From positions 798,038 through 862,037 of the forward strand of contig NZ_AP026695.1 in NCBI RefSeq assembly GCF_025998175.1: a stretch of DNA of 64,000 bases, written 5' to 3'. Each line of letters starts with the position of its first letter. The stretch's first letter is position 1. Positions 17,962-26,094 of this stretch are shown here, piece after piece. The notes beneath the pieces are model-generated. The model had not been told where the DNA came from, searched no databases, and saw only the letters and a list, made by a program, of their open reading frames with translations. Source of the DNA: Nitrosopumilus zosterae (GTDB lineage: Archaea > Thermoproteota > Nitrososphaeria > Nitrososphaerales > Nitrosopumilaceae). A program made the translations under genes and the position numbers.

Positions 17962-19353
17962 TTATGATCCCATGGTTGGGTCAATCATAACATAGTTTAT
18001 TTTGTAGACTTTGCCCGAATCAATTCCTGAACATCCAAGAAACACCATAAGGTTATCTGTTGGATTCATTGGCAGGTTTCCGTCATTGTCTCTTAGGAAA
18101 TCTGATGTACTGTCATGGGCAATTATTCTCTCAAGTCTACAATCTGCATTTGTTGCACCTTCATCTGGATCAATTGTTTTTTCAACTACGCTGAATAGAA
18201 CAATTGTATTTGTCGAAGATAATTCAGAATCAACAATTCCTATGTTTCCACTGTCTCCGATTATCTGTATGCATGGATCTGTTTTGATTCCATTGACATA
18301 ATGATCACAACTGTCTAGAGTATCTATGGCTGTCTCTTCAATGTTTATTTCCATTGAGTTATTTTGGAAAACAATTCCTCCTGGTCCTCCAGAACCGTCA
18401 CCATTGTCGTCATTGTATATTGTACATGTGATGCTTTTGCCTTTTTTAATGGTAAATTCTTCTTCAACCATTGTTGGACATTGATTGTCTCCTGTGATTA
18501 GAACAGTAGTGTATGTGGCGGTGACTGTATCGGCAATTGATTCGGAAATCTTGTACGTGCCAACAGGGACTTTGTTTAGATTAACTAGTGGGTCTGATGA
18601 TTCGTCCTGATCATGATTCAAGATGATCTCTTCATTTGTTTCCACGTTAGTTAACATAATTGTAAAGTCTGCTGGAGCGGCATCTCCGCCATTATCGTTT
18701 GTGATGGCTTTTCTTATTGTGATGCTGCCCATTTTAACAGGGTCGTCTTCACAAGTAAGAGGATCTGATTCTGAAATTGATGTTTCACTATTTTTCAAAC
18801 CATCTGTGATTTCTACTGCATAACCGCTATTAATCACTGTCAATCCTTTGTAAAGTGGCTGCGAACATGATGTATGTATTTCCATTGAAGAAACTAACAC
18901 GTCATCCTGGTTTTCTACAATTTTATAAATCGCAATAACCGTGTTTGAATTTAATTTATCTTTTCCAAAGTTAGATGATTCGATTTGATAATCTCCTAAA
19001 TTTGTAACACCTACAATACTCATCAATTTTTTATCCTTATTACCTATGTCGTTTAGTTTTTTGTAAACTTCAATTTTGAATTCACTGTCTATTTCTCCAC
19101 TTGGTGTAGAAAAGATGAACTTGAGCGTGTCTGGTTTTTCACAATCACATGGATCTTTTGGTTCATTATCACAGTCATCATGTCTATTCTTATCATGATG
19201 TCTATCATCACAATCATCATAGTGGTAATTATCATGATTATCATGGTTACCTCCATATGTTGAAAATGCATTTGGAGTTTCTGACACAAATCCGCCAATA
19301 ATCAATATTGCCGCAATTGTTGAAATTGTCAAAGTCGTCTTTAATTTTGTCAT
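17962..19353 (-). CDS. secreted His/Asp-rich protein with SpaA/prealbumin-like domain
   Basis: A 463-residue protein with an N-terminal signal peptide or anchor (LTISTIAAILIIGGFVS). Residues about 34-72 are extremely rich in His, Asp and Asn (DDRHHDKNRHDD) and end in a Cys-Asp-Cys cluster, a likely metal-binding segment. A domain at about 210-320 (GSITIRKAITNDNGGDAAPA ... VPVGTYKISES) resembles the prealbumin/SpaA-like folds of bacterial surface proteins. The C-terminal part has several Cys residues. It is convergent with pilin-like 3 and divergent from the major pilin, so it sits inside the filament locus. Role as a surface metal-binding or adhesive protein is inference. Confidence 0.65.
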   Translation of the reverse strand: MTKLKTTLTISTIAAILIIGGFVSETPNAFSTYGGNHDNHDNYHYDDCDDRHHDKNRHDDCDNEPKDPCDCEKPDTLKFIFSTPSGEIDSEFKIEVYKKLNDIGNKDKKLMSIVGVTNLGDYQIESSNFGKDKLNSNTVIAIYKIVENQDDVLVSSMEIHTSCSQPLYKGLTVINSGYAVEITDGLKNSETSISESDPLTCEDDPVKMGSITIRKAITNDNGGDAAPADFTIMLTNVETNEEIILNHDQDESSDPLVNLNKVPVGTYKISESIADTVTATYTTVLITGDNQCPTMVEEEFTIKKGKSITCTIYNDDNGDGSGGPGGIVFQNNSMEINIEETAIDTLDSCDHYVNGIKTDPCIQIIGDSGNIGIVDSELSSTNTIVLFSVVEKTIDPDEGATNADCRLERIIAHDSTSDFLRDNDGNLPMNPTDNLMVFLGCSGIDSGKVYKINYVMIDPTMGS

Positions 19354-19388
19354 TACATCATTGCATTTTCATGAGTAAAAATGAACTG

Positions 19389-19437
19389 TGTTGTAATGTT
19401 TGAACAACATTTGAAGTTGCTGTGTTGTTTGAACACA
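19389..19437. promoter_or_regulatory. tandem dyad operators upstream of the major pilin gene
   Basis: Two dyads with 6-bp arms and 5-bp spacers lie between the divergent genes at 19353 and 19477: AATGTT-N5-AACATT at 19396-19412 and TGTGTT-N5-AACACA at 19421-19437. Their centres are 25 bp apart and both contain GTTTGAACA or its close variant. Overlapping the first is TGTTGT-N9-ACAACA at 19389-19409, identical in arms and spacing to a dyad before the TrmB gene. The sites sit 40-88 bp before the pilin start, a plausible activator or repressor position. Confidence 0.45.
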
Positions 19438-19476
19438 AATTACTTTAACATCTGTTTTGATTTTATTAACTCTAGA

Positions 19477-20064
19477 ATGACAAAACTACAGTCAAAACAA
19501 AACAAGTTGACTTCGAGAAGAGCAGTTGCTCCAGTAATTGCAACACTTCTTTTGGTAGCAATAGCAGTAGTTGGTGGAAGTATTGTCTTTGTGTTCTCAC
19601 AAGGATTCTTTAGTTCTGCCCAAATCAGCGGTTCACCAAACATTGAATCGTTGAAATTCACTGGTTATGATGCCACAGATGGTACTACTCTGTTAAATCA
19701 TGATGGAACAACATTTGCTGCAGGAAACACTGCAGGTAACGGTCTAATCATAGGTGAATCTGTATCTGTATATATACAGAGTAACAGTGTAGGTAAGGTA
19801 ACTCTTGGTGAGGTGAGATTTGGTGGAGCAGTATACAACTATACTACATCTTCGCCCGGATCTGGTGATTATCAGGTTCTTACAACCGGACCTGGAACCT
19901 TTTTGGCTACATCGTCTGCAGAACTTCAACCTGGCCAACAAGCAACAATAATAATGAATCTTGGTGAAAATATCAAATCTGGTAGAGACACCCAATTCAA
20001 GTTAACAACTGCTAATGGTGCCGTGTTTGTAGGAACAATAATTGCAGGTCAACAAAGTGGTTAA
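19477..20064 (+). CDS. major pilin/archaellin-like protein
   Basis: A 195-residue filament subunit. The leader MTKLQSKQNKLTSRRAVAP carries Arg-Arg-Ala at residues 14-16, where the prepilin/prearchaellin peptidase would cut, followed by the classic archaellin-like hydrophobic helix (VIATLLLVAIAVVGGSIVFV). The mature protein is Gly/Ser/Thr-rich and beta-stranded, without Cys. The frame is open upstream to 19381, but ATG 19477 gives a normal short leader. Its stand-alone promoter region with tandem dyads suggests high, regulated expression. The archaellin and adhesion-pilin alternatives cannot be separated here. Confidence 0.85.
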   Translation: MTKLQSKQNKLTSRRAVAPVIATLLLVAIAVVGGSIVFVFSQGFFSSAQISGSPNIESLKFTGYDATDGTTLLNHDGTTFAAGNTAGNGLIIGESVSVYIQSNSVGKVTLGEVRFGGAVYNYTTSSPGSGDYQVLTTGPGTFLATSSAELQPGQQATIIMNLGENIKSGRDTQFKLTTANGAVFVGTIIAGQQSG

Positions 20065-20127
20065 CTCCACATTTTTTCATTTTTATGAAAAACGATGGAG
20101 CGAAAAAATGAAAAATGGAGAAAAACT

Positions 20128-22842
20128 ATGATCAAAAAAATCCCCCTGGCATTCTTTTTAGCAATCACATTACTGTTTGGTGGAAATATTCAATTATCCT
20201 CTGCCCAAAATTTAGAAGCATTATCAGAATATTCAATAAAACTAGCAATTTCTCCTTCGCATCTAGAAAGCGGCGTGGCTGAACATCAAGTTGGCTATCT
20301 TTTTGTTCTTAGCAAGCATGGTGTACCTATTACATCATCATATGACGTTCCAGTTAGTTTGAGTTCTGATGATCCAACGATTGCATCTGTTCCTACAAAA
20401 ACTGTCTTAAAGGCAAATGAAGAATTTGTATCATTTCCAATAATTACAGGTGACAAATCGGGAAAGACCACAATTACTGCATCGCTAAATGGGAAAACAA
20501 CGTTCCAGAAAATAGAAGTCGGTACAGATGAAACTTATCTTCCAGATGATTTGACTTTGGAATTAAACATGCCTACAACTGAAATGCATGTGAATTCTCA
20601 GATGCCTTTCACTGTTTTCTTTAAGACCTTTGATGACACTATAGTTCGTGCGCCCAATGACATTGAAATTGTTCTTGAACACAATGATCTTTTGGCATCT
20701 CCAGATTCTGACACATTGATAATTAAAAAAGGCAGTTACTATGCATGGGGAGTTTTAACTTCTCATGAAAAAACAGGAAACACGTTTGTTCGTGCGATTC
20801 ATGAAGAATCTGGGCTTGATGTTGCAAAAAGCATCAAAATTTCATCTACTTTGCCTGCGAGTTTAAAATTATCTGTACATCCAAAGTTAATTCCTGCCGA
20901 ATTTGATAGAGCGTTGGATATTTTTGTCACTGTAGTTGATTCTGATGGCAATCCTACGAAAACACCTGAAGACATTCCTTTGGAATTTTTTTCTAATGAA
21001 CAATTTCCAATAGGGGATGTTTTAGTTGGTATTTCAAAGTCAGAAAAACCAATGATAAAAAAAGGTGAATTTGGTTATTTGTTACAAGAAAAATTTAGCT
21101 TACAAAACTTGTTAAAAAATGATATTTTGATAGGGGTGAGTTCTAAGGGATATGGTACTGCAACTGATACATTTCGTACAGTTGGTGAATCCATTGAAGA
21201 AGGAAACAAGTTAAAACGAACCATGAAAAATGTATTTAATTTTGGTTTTGATGTCAAAGATTATGGAAACACCGTTAATGTATTTGGAATAGAAAATGTA
21301 CCAAGTAACGCAACAGCGTTTTTTACTTATCAATTATCAATGATTGAAGATGATGAAGATGATGATGGGGTTAGGCCCAATGGCTCTCTAGTTGAAATTA
21401 ATCCCGAATGTGCAGAGCAATCGGATGATGCAACTGATACTGATTCAAGTGATGTCACTCACAATACTGAATTGGATTCTGATAAAATCATTCTTTATTC
21501 AATTGATTGTCTAGGAGAAGGTGAACTCTATCCGATGCAATCTATTGAGAATCTTTACACTGATGGGTTTGTTCACAAAATCAATGTGATTTCCAGTGAT
21601 GAAAAACTGGCCAAAATTGTGGATGGTGGAAAAATTCTCACTTCATACTCTTTTGGTACTGCAAAAGTATCAACAGGTCAAAAAACAGGACCTGTTACCA
21701 TATCTACTTCGATAAATGGTGTGGGAACAGGCTCTTTTACTACAAACGTTGTTAATGCGTTAGAACAAAAAGAAGTCCGATTATTTTCTCCAACTGGGGA
21801 AGGCAGTTTAATTTTTGATCGTGATGGATATTTTGATATATTTTTAATTGCACTTGATGGACAGCAACGCCCCAAAGTTATGACTGAAACTGGGAAATAC
21901 CTAGTTACACCAACCAATGGTTTAGTTGAAATAAACAAAGGTACTGCTTTTACTTTTACACAATTAAGAAGTGACTCTTTTGACATATCTGTGGCTGAGA
22001 CTCAAATCCTTCTCACCGTAGAACCAATCGGTGAAAACGCAGATTTGAAGTTGGGTGGAAGCAAAGTTTTCACTACTCAGCCATCTTCTCAAATTCAGGT
22101 AACTTTACCACTTAGTAAAATCAACACAAACCATCAGGAAAATTTAGGAATAATCCAGTTAGTTGATTTGCAAGGCAATCCTGTGATTCCAAAATTCAAT
22201 GTAAAATCAAAAATTGTATCATCTCAGAACTCGATTGTTCAAATAATCGACGATTCAGTAATTCCTGCAGGTTCGTCATACACAACATTCCCGATTAAAA
22301 CCACCGGTTCTGTTGGAAATGCGATAATTTCTGCCAGTGCAAAGGGCGTTAATGGAACTTCTACAATGATTAGCACCGCTTCTTCTCAACTACAGTTACA
22401 AATTTCCACTGGTAATTTGGTAGATGTGATAAAAGTAGATGATCCTGTAGAATTTAGATTATTTGTAGATGATGAAAATTTGGATTCTGTACCGGGTGCT
22501 TCATTAAAAATAGTCACCAAAGGTGATGGAATTATTACCCCTGAAGTTGTACGAACAAGTTCTGATGGCAGCGCGATTGTAAGCCTAACTGCGTTTGAAG
22601 GTCCAAACTTATCTTTTGACATTATTGCCACTGCAGAAGGATACGCAGAAGGGAAGGACACATTTACAGTCAATGTGGATTCTCCAGAAAACACAATCGG
22701 CGCAATTGATTTGGAGTTACCTGAATGGATCGTCTATATTGTAATCGGAGGAATTTTGATGATAGGAATAGTCGTGTTCCTTTTCTTAAAGAAATCAAAA
22801 GCAGATTTGGAAGAAGATTGGGAAGATGAAGAAGAGATATGA
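20128..22842 (+). CDS. large surface protein with Ig-like repeats and C-terminal anchor
   Basis: A 904-residue exported protein. MIKKIPLAFFLAITLLFGGN at the start is a Sec signal peptide; an ATG at 20095 would add eleven basic residues and is also possible. The ectodomain consists of repeated beta-sandwich-like modules resembling bacterial Ig-like (BIG2) domains, for example SSDDPTIASVP near residue 80 and SSQNSIVQIIDDSVIPAGSS near 710, and contains an acidic patch EDDEDDDG. A transmembrane helix (WIVYIVIGGILMIGIVVFLF) and an acidic tail end the protein. It follows the pilin gene by 63 bp and probably shares its transcript. An S-layer-associated or adhesin role is likely. Confidence 0.75.
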   Translation: MIKKIPLAFFLAITLLFGGNIQLSSAQNLEALSEYSIKLAISPSHLESGVAEHQVGYLFVLSKHGVPITSSYDVPVSLSSDDPTIASVPTKTVLKANEEFVSFPIITGDKSGKTTITASLNGKTTFQKIEVGTDETYLPDDLTLELNMPTTEMHVNSQMPFTVFFKTFDDTIVRAPNDIEIVLEHNDLLASPDSDTLIIKKGSYYAWGVLTSHEKTGNTFVRAIHEESGLDVAKSIKISSTLPASLKLSVHPKLIPAEFDRALDIFVTVVDSDGNPTKTPEDIPLEFFSNEQFPIGDVLVGISKSEKPMIKKGEFGYLLQEKFSLQNLLKNDILIGVSSKGYGTATDTFRTVGESIEEGNKLKRTMKNVFNFGFDVKDYGNTVNVFGIENVPSNATAFFTYQLSMIEDDEDDDGVRPNGSLVEINPECAEQSDDATDTDSSDVTHNTELDSDKIILYSIDCLGEGELYPMQSIENLYTDGFVHKINVISSDEKLAKIVDGGKILTSYSFGTAKVSTGQKTGPVTISTSINGVGTGSFTTNVVNALEQKEVRLFSPTGEGSLIFDRDGYFDIFLIALDGQQRPKVMTETGKYLVTPTNGLVEINKGTAFTFTQLRSDSFDISVAETQILLTVEPIGENADLKLGGSKVFTTQPSSQIQVTLPLSKINTNHQENLGIIQLVDLQGNPVIPKFNVKSKIVSSQNSIVQIIDDSVIPAGSSYTTFPIKTTGSVGNAIISASAKGVNGTSTMISTASSQLQLQISTGNLVDVIKVDDPVEFRLFVDDENLDSVPGASLKIVTKGDGIITPEVVRTSSDGSAIVSLTAFEGPNLSFDIIATAEGYAEGKDTFTVNVDSPENTIGAIDLELPEWIVYIVIGGILMIGIVVFLFLKKSKADLEEDWEDEEEI

Positions 22843-22846
22843 TTTT

Positions 22847-23053
22847 CTATTTTTTAGATCTATCTACATCTCTGCAAATTCCACATAGGTAATTTTGCTT
22901 AAACTCTTCTAATTCTGTTTTAAAGCCATCTGTTTGATAATATGATTCCCCAGTTTGCAATCCTCCTGGAACTAATTTACCACAAACATTGCAATGAATT
23001 TCAACGCTGAATTTCACTCTTTTCTCGCCATCTAATATTTTACCAATAATCAT
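22847..23053 (-). CDS. small zinc-ribbon protein
   Basis: A 68-residue protein with two Cys pairs, CNVCGK at about residues 21-26 and CGIC at about 57-60, separated by 33 residues, which together can bind one zinc. It has no other recognisable domain. It converges with the surface protein gene (gap 4 bp). One of a dozen small Cys-rich proteins in this window. Confidence 0.7.
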   Translation of the reverse strand: MIIGKILDGEKRVKFSVEIHCNVCGKLVPGGLQTGESYYQTDGFKTELEEFKQNYLCGICRDVDRSKK

Positions 23054-23136
23054 AATCTCAACTATTAATCTGATTTGTTATAAACAATATGTGCTCAATC
23101 TCATGAATATTATACCGAAAAATTACTGGTATTCTT

Positions 23137-24027
23137 ATGCTTGCTGTTTGGTTTCGTGTGATAAGGATAAGGTTCCTTCTTGCATCTGTGATTGCCGTTT
23201 CTGTTGGACTGGCACTAAATGGATGGCAAAACTCATCAATTGATTTATTTGACACAGTACTGATCTTTGCAGGAGTATTGTCTCTTCATGCAAGTGTTGA
23301 CTTGTTAAATGACTTTTGGGATTTTAAGCGAGGAATTGACACTAAAACAAAACGAACCAAGATGAGCGGTGGAACTGGAGTGTTGCCTGAAGGGCTACTC
23401 AAACCATCTGCAGTATACCGTGCAGGAATTGCATTTTTGATTATTGGTTCTTTGATTGGTGCATATTTTGTAATGACTGATGGAATAATCATTGCTATAA
23501 TTTTGGGGTTTGCAATTTTATCTATCTATTTTTATTCCACAAAAATTGTTGATTCTGGTCTAGGTGAATTCTTTGTTGCAGTAAAAGGTTCTATGATTGT
23601 AATTGGCACTTTTTTTATCCAGTCAGGACAAATCAACATGGAATCAATTCTTGGCGGTATTGTTGTTGGTTCCTTATCATCATTAGTGCTTTTCATTGCA
23701 TCCTTTCCAGATCATGATGCAGACAAATCAAAAGGCAGAAAAACTCTAGTAATTGCAGTTGGAAAAGAAAAAGCATCCAAATTGTTTTGGATCTTTCCAA
23801 TAGTATCTTACAGTGCAATTGTTGCCGGCGTGTTTGCAGATTTCTTTCCGTTATTATCTTTGATTTGTCTACTGAGTGTACCCCTAATGATAAAATCTGG
23901 CTTGGGATTGCAGAAAAACTATGACTCTGTTGAGAATTTGGTACCTTCGATGTCCTCGACATTATTATTTAGCAGAATAACTGGTGCATTGTTTGTTGCT
24001 AGTTTTTTAATTGATCTATTGCTTTAG
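23137..24027 (+). CDS. UbiA-family prenyltransferase
   Basis: A 296-residue membrane protein with about eight or nine helices. The first Asp-rich motif NDFWDFKRGID is at residues 58-68 and the second, DHDADKSKGRKTL, near 190; both bind Mg-prenyl diphosphate. The family transfers prenyl chains to aromatic or polar acceptors. Sequence style is closest to MenA-like enzymes, which would fit menaquinone synthesis, but archaeal lipid or heme enzymes share these motifs. The start is ATG 23137. Confidence 0.85.
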   Translation: MLAVWFRVIRIRFLLASVIAVSVGLALNGWQNSSIDLFDTVLIFAGVLSLHASVDLLNDFWDFKRGIDTKTKRTKMSGGTGVLPEGLLKPSAVYRAGIAFLIIGSLIGAYFVMTDGIIIAIILGFAILSIYFYSTKIVDSGLGEFFVAVKGSMIVIGTFFIQSGQINMESILGGIVVGSLSSLVLFIASFPDHDADKSKGRKTLVIAVGKEKASKLFWIFPIVSYSAIVAGVFADFFPLLSLICLLSVPLMIKSGLGLQKNYDSVENLVPSMSSTLLFSRITGALFVASFLIDLLL

Positions 24028-24057
24028 ACATAAATTTAGTAAATACCCACAAATAAC

Positions 24058-25158
24058 ATGATTTCAGGTTTTGCAACTTCTGATGGAACCAAAAAATTTG
24101 CTCAATCTTCAGGTACAAATCAAGACAATTTCAAGAATTTTGCAAATCTGACTCTCTCAAATGTTGGAATTGGAACCTATCTTGGTAATCCAGATTCTCG
24201 AACTGACGAACTAGTAAAGAATGCTGTAAAACAATCCATTCTATCTGGAATCAATGTTGTTGACACTGCGATAAATTACAGGGCGCAAAAAGCAGAACGC
24301 TCTGTTGGAAAAGCCATCTCTGAATTGATTGACGAAGAAAAAATATCTCGTGATCAATTATTTCTAAGTACTAAAAATGGATATGTTACAAATGATGCAG
24401 ATGTCAAATTAGGATTTTGGGAATATGTTAAAGAAGAATATTCTCAAAAAGGCGTGATCAAAGAAGGTGATGTGACATCTGGTTATCATTGTATGACTCC
24501 AACATACCTTTCTGATCAACTGGATCGTAGTTTAAAAAATCTAAACATGGATTGTATTGATTTGATGTATCTTCACAATGCAGTTGAGGGACAAATTAAT
24601 GATGTTTCTAAAGAACAATTTTTAGAAAATTTAAAATCTGTTTTTGAATTATACGAACAAAAACGTGATGAAGGAAAAATTAAATTCTACGGGATGGCAA
24701 CCTGGGAGTGTTTCAGAGTGCCACATGATAGTCCACAATATCTTTCACTTGAGGACACAGTTAATCTAGCTAAAAAAATTGGAGGTGAAGACAACGGTTT
24801 TCGATTTATACAATTACCTTTTAACATGCATTATGATCAGGCATTACTTGGGAAAAACCAATTATTGAAATCTAAACAAGTTTCAATTTTAGAGGCAGCT
24901 GCATCGATGGGGATAGGTGTTTTTACAAGCGTTCCTTTCATGCAAGGTAGATTGTTGACTCCTGGCGTGATGCCTGAATTTAATGAACTAAAACCATCTC
25001 TTCGTGCTTTACAATTCATTCGTTCATCTCCTGGGGTTTTGGCGCCATTGGTTGGGCAGAAATCTGTTGAACATGTATCTGAGAATCTTGAAATCATGAA
25101 AATTCCTCCTATTCCTGAAGATGATTTTTTGGCTCTCGTCAAAAAACTCACTTCGTAA
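24058..25158 (+). CDS. aldo/keto reductase
   Basis: A 366-residue TIM-barrel NAD(P)H-dependent oxidoreductase. The catalytic Asp is in NVVDTAINYRAQKAERSVG (about residues 61-79), followed by the Lys in LFLSTKNGY and the segment DLMYLHN. The C-terminus shows SPGVLAPLVGQKS, the cofactor phosphate-binding region. It is slightly longer than usual, with an insertion after the catalytic Lys (about residues 117-145). It starts 30 bp after the UbiA gene in the same direction. The substrate is unknown. Confidence 0.9.
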   Translation: MISGFATSDGTKKFAQSSGTNQDNFKNFANLTLSNVGIGTYLGNPDSRTDELVKNAVKQSILSGINVVDTAINYRAQKAERSVGKAISELIDEEKISRDQLFLSTKNGYVTNDADVKLGFWEYVKEEYSQKGVIKEGDVTSGYHCMTPTYLSDQLDRSLKNLNMDCIDLMYLHNAVEGQINDVSKEQFLENLKSVFELYEQKRDEGKIKFYGMATWECFRVPHDSPQYLSLEDTVNLAKKIGGEDNGFRFIQLPFNMHYDQALLGKNQLLKSKQVSILEAAASMGIGVFTSVPFMQGRLLTPGVMPEFNELKPSLRALQFIRSSPGVLAPLVGQKSVEHVSENLEIMKIPPIPEDDFLALVKKLTS

Positions 25159-25227
25159 ATCCTTTTTTGACATATTTGAAATTTTGATGGAAAAATAATA
25201 AATGAGCCGTCTTTATGAAGTAAGTAC

Positions 25228-25599
25228 TTGTCAGCAAAGATTTATGATTATGGAAAAATTTGCAAATCTGTCTTATCGATAGATCCTAAAATTCGATTTG
25301 CAGGGGTGATTAATGAAAGGGGACGATTAGTAGCTGGTGGGATGAGGGAAAATGTTGAACCACTAGAAAGTGAAAAAGACGATGAGATGATATTCATGGA
25401 ATTGGCATTGCGTGTTAAAATGAGAAAAGAATTTGATAAACAACTAGGCCCTGTAAATTTTGCAATGGCATCAAGAGAGCGTGCTCTTGCCATAAGTGTA
25501 CTGATCAACGAAGACATTCTTTATGTCGTATCTGAACCTGATTCAGATTATGGTGTTTTGCCTAAAAAAATTATTGAAATAATCCATTCTCAACATTAA
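25228..25599 (+). CDS. conserved thaumarchaeal protein (DUF6659-like), paralogue 1
   Basis: A 123-residue protein with the conserved core RFAGVINERGRLVAGG and later FDKQLGPVNF and a VVSEPDSD segment. The protein at 52190-52582 has the same core (RHVGIINEHGRLIAGG; DDVLGPIDY; SAEPDAD), so the window contains two copies. From memory this corresponds to DUF6659, known mainly in ammonia-oxidising archaea. The fold looks like a PAS/roadblock-size alpha/beta sensor domain, which is a guess. The start is TTG 25228. Confidence 0.68.
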   Translation: MSAKIYDYGKICKSVLSIDPKIRFAGVINERGRLVAGGMRENVEPLESEKDDEMIFMELALRVKMRKEFDKQLGPVNFAMASRERALAISVLINEDILYVVSEPDSDYGVLPKKIIEIIHSQH

Positions 25600-25661
25600 T
25601 TCTAATTCCATTTTTGGGAATTTGGGATCTTCTTAATTAGCAATTGACGCACAAATTTTTC

Positions 25662-25850
25662 ATGGATGCAAAATTGGATTCTACTTATTTAGCAATAACA
25701 GAATTAACCTCCGAAATCAATTCCATTGTTAGAAAGTCTTTTGAAAAGGGTAATGAGGAATTACCGTCATCTGATGTAGAACACATTTTAAAAATTACTT
25801 CTGATGTTGCCTGTAAAATTAGGCCCCAACTCAAAGAATTAACTGTATGA
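25662..25850 (+). CDS. small hypothetical protein
   Basis: A 62-residue acidic, helical protein beginning MDAKLDSTYLAI. The frame extends to TTG 25644, but a TATA-like TCTTAATTA at 25631-25639 lies about 27 bp before ATG 25662, which favours the ATG. One Cys and no recognised motif. Confidence 0.5.
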   Translation: MDAKLDSTYLAITELTSEINSIVRKSFEKGNEELPSSDVEHILKITSDVACKIRPQLKELTV

Positions 25851-25947
25851 TTTACTGGATGTTATTTTCTGAAAAATTGCTCCTTTATTCATCATAACAA
25901 TGATTTTCTAACTGTATCTATAAATAGAAATCAAAAGACAAAAATTT

Positions 25948-26094
25948 GTGCCAGTAGATCCTGTATGCGGAATAGAACTTGATGAAGAACTAGCATTACT
26001 TCATGAGCATGATGGAAAAAAATTTCATTTTTGCTGTAATGGATGCAGACGTATCTTTATCAAAAAACCTAGAAAATATAAAAATAATATCTAG
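25948..26094 (+). CDS. YHS-domain mini-protein
   Basis: A 48-residue protein read directly from the sequence, starting GTG 25948. It begins VPVDPVCGIELDEE and continues HEHDGKKFHFCCNGCRR, which is the YHS domain: the DPVCG segment and the FCCNGC cluster are its metal-site residues. Such domains bind heavy metals and occur as free proteins or appended to copper transporters. Its stop overlaps the convergent asparagine synthase-like gene by 4 bp. Free YHS proteins may act as copper carriers; that role is inferred. Confidence 0.8.
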   Translation: MPVDPVCGIELDEELALLHEHDGKKFHFCCNGCRRIFIKKPRKYKNNI

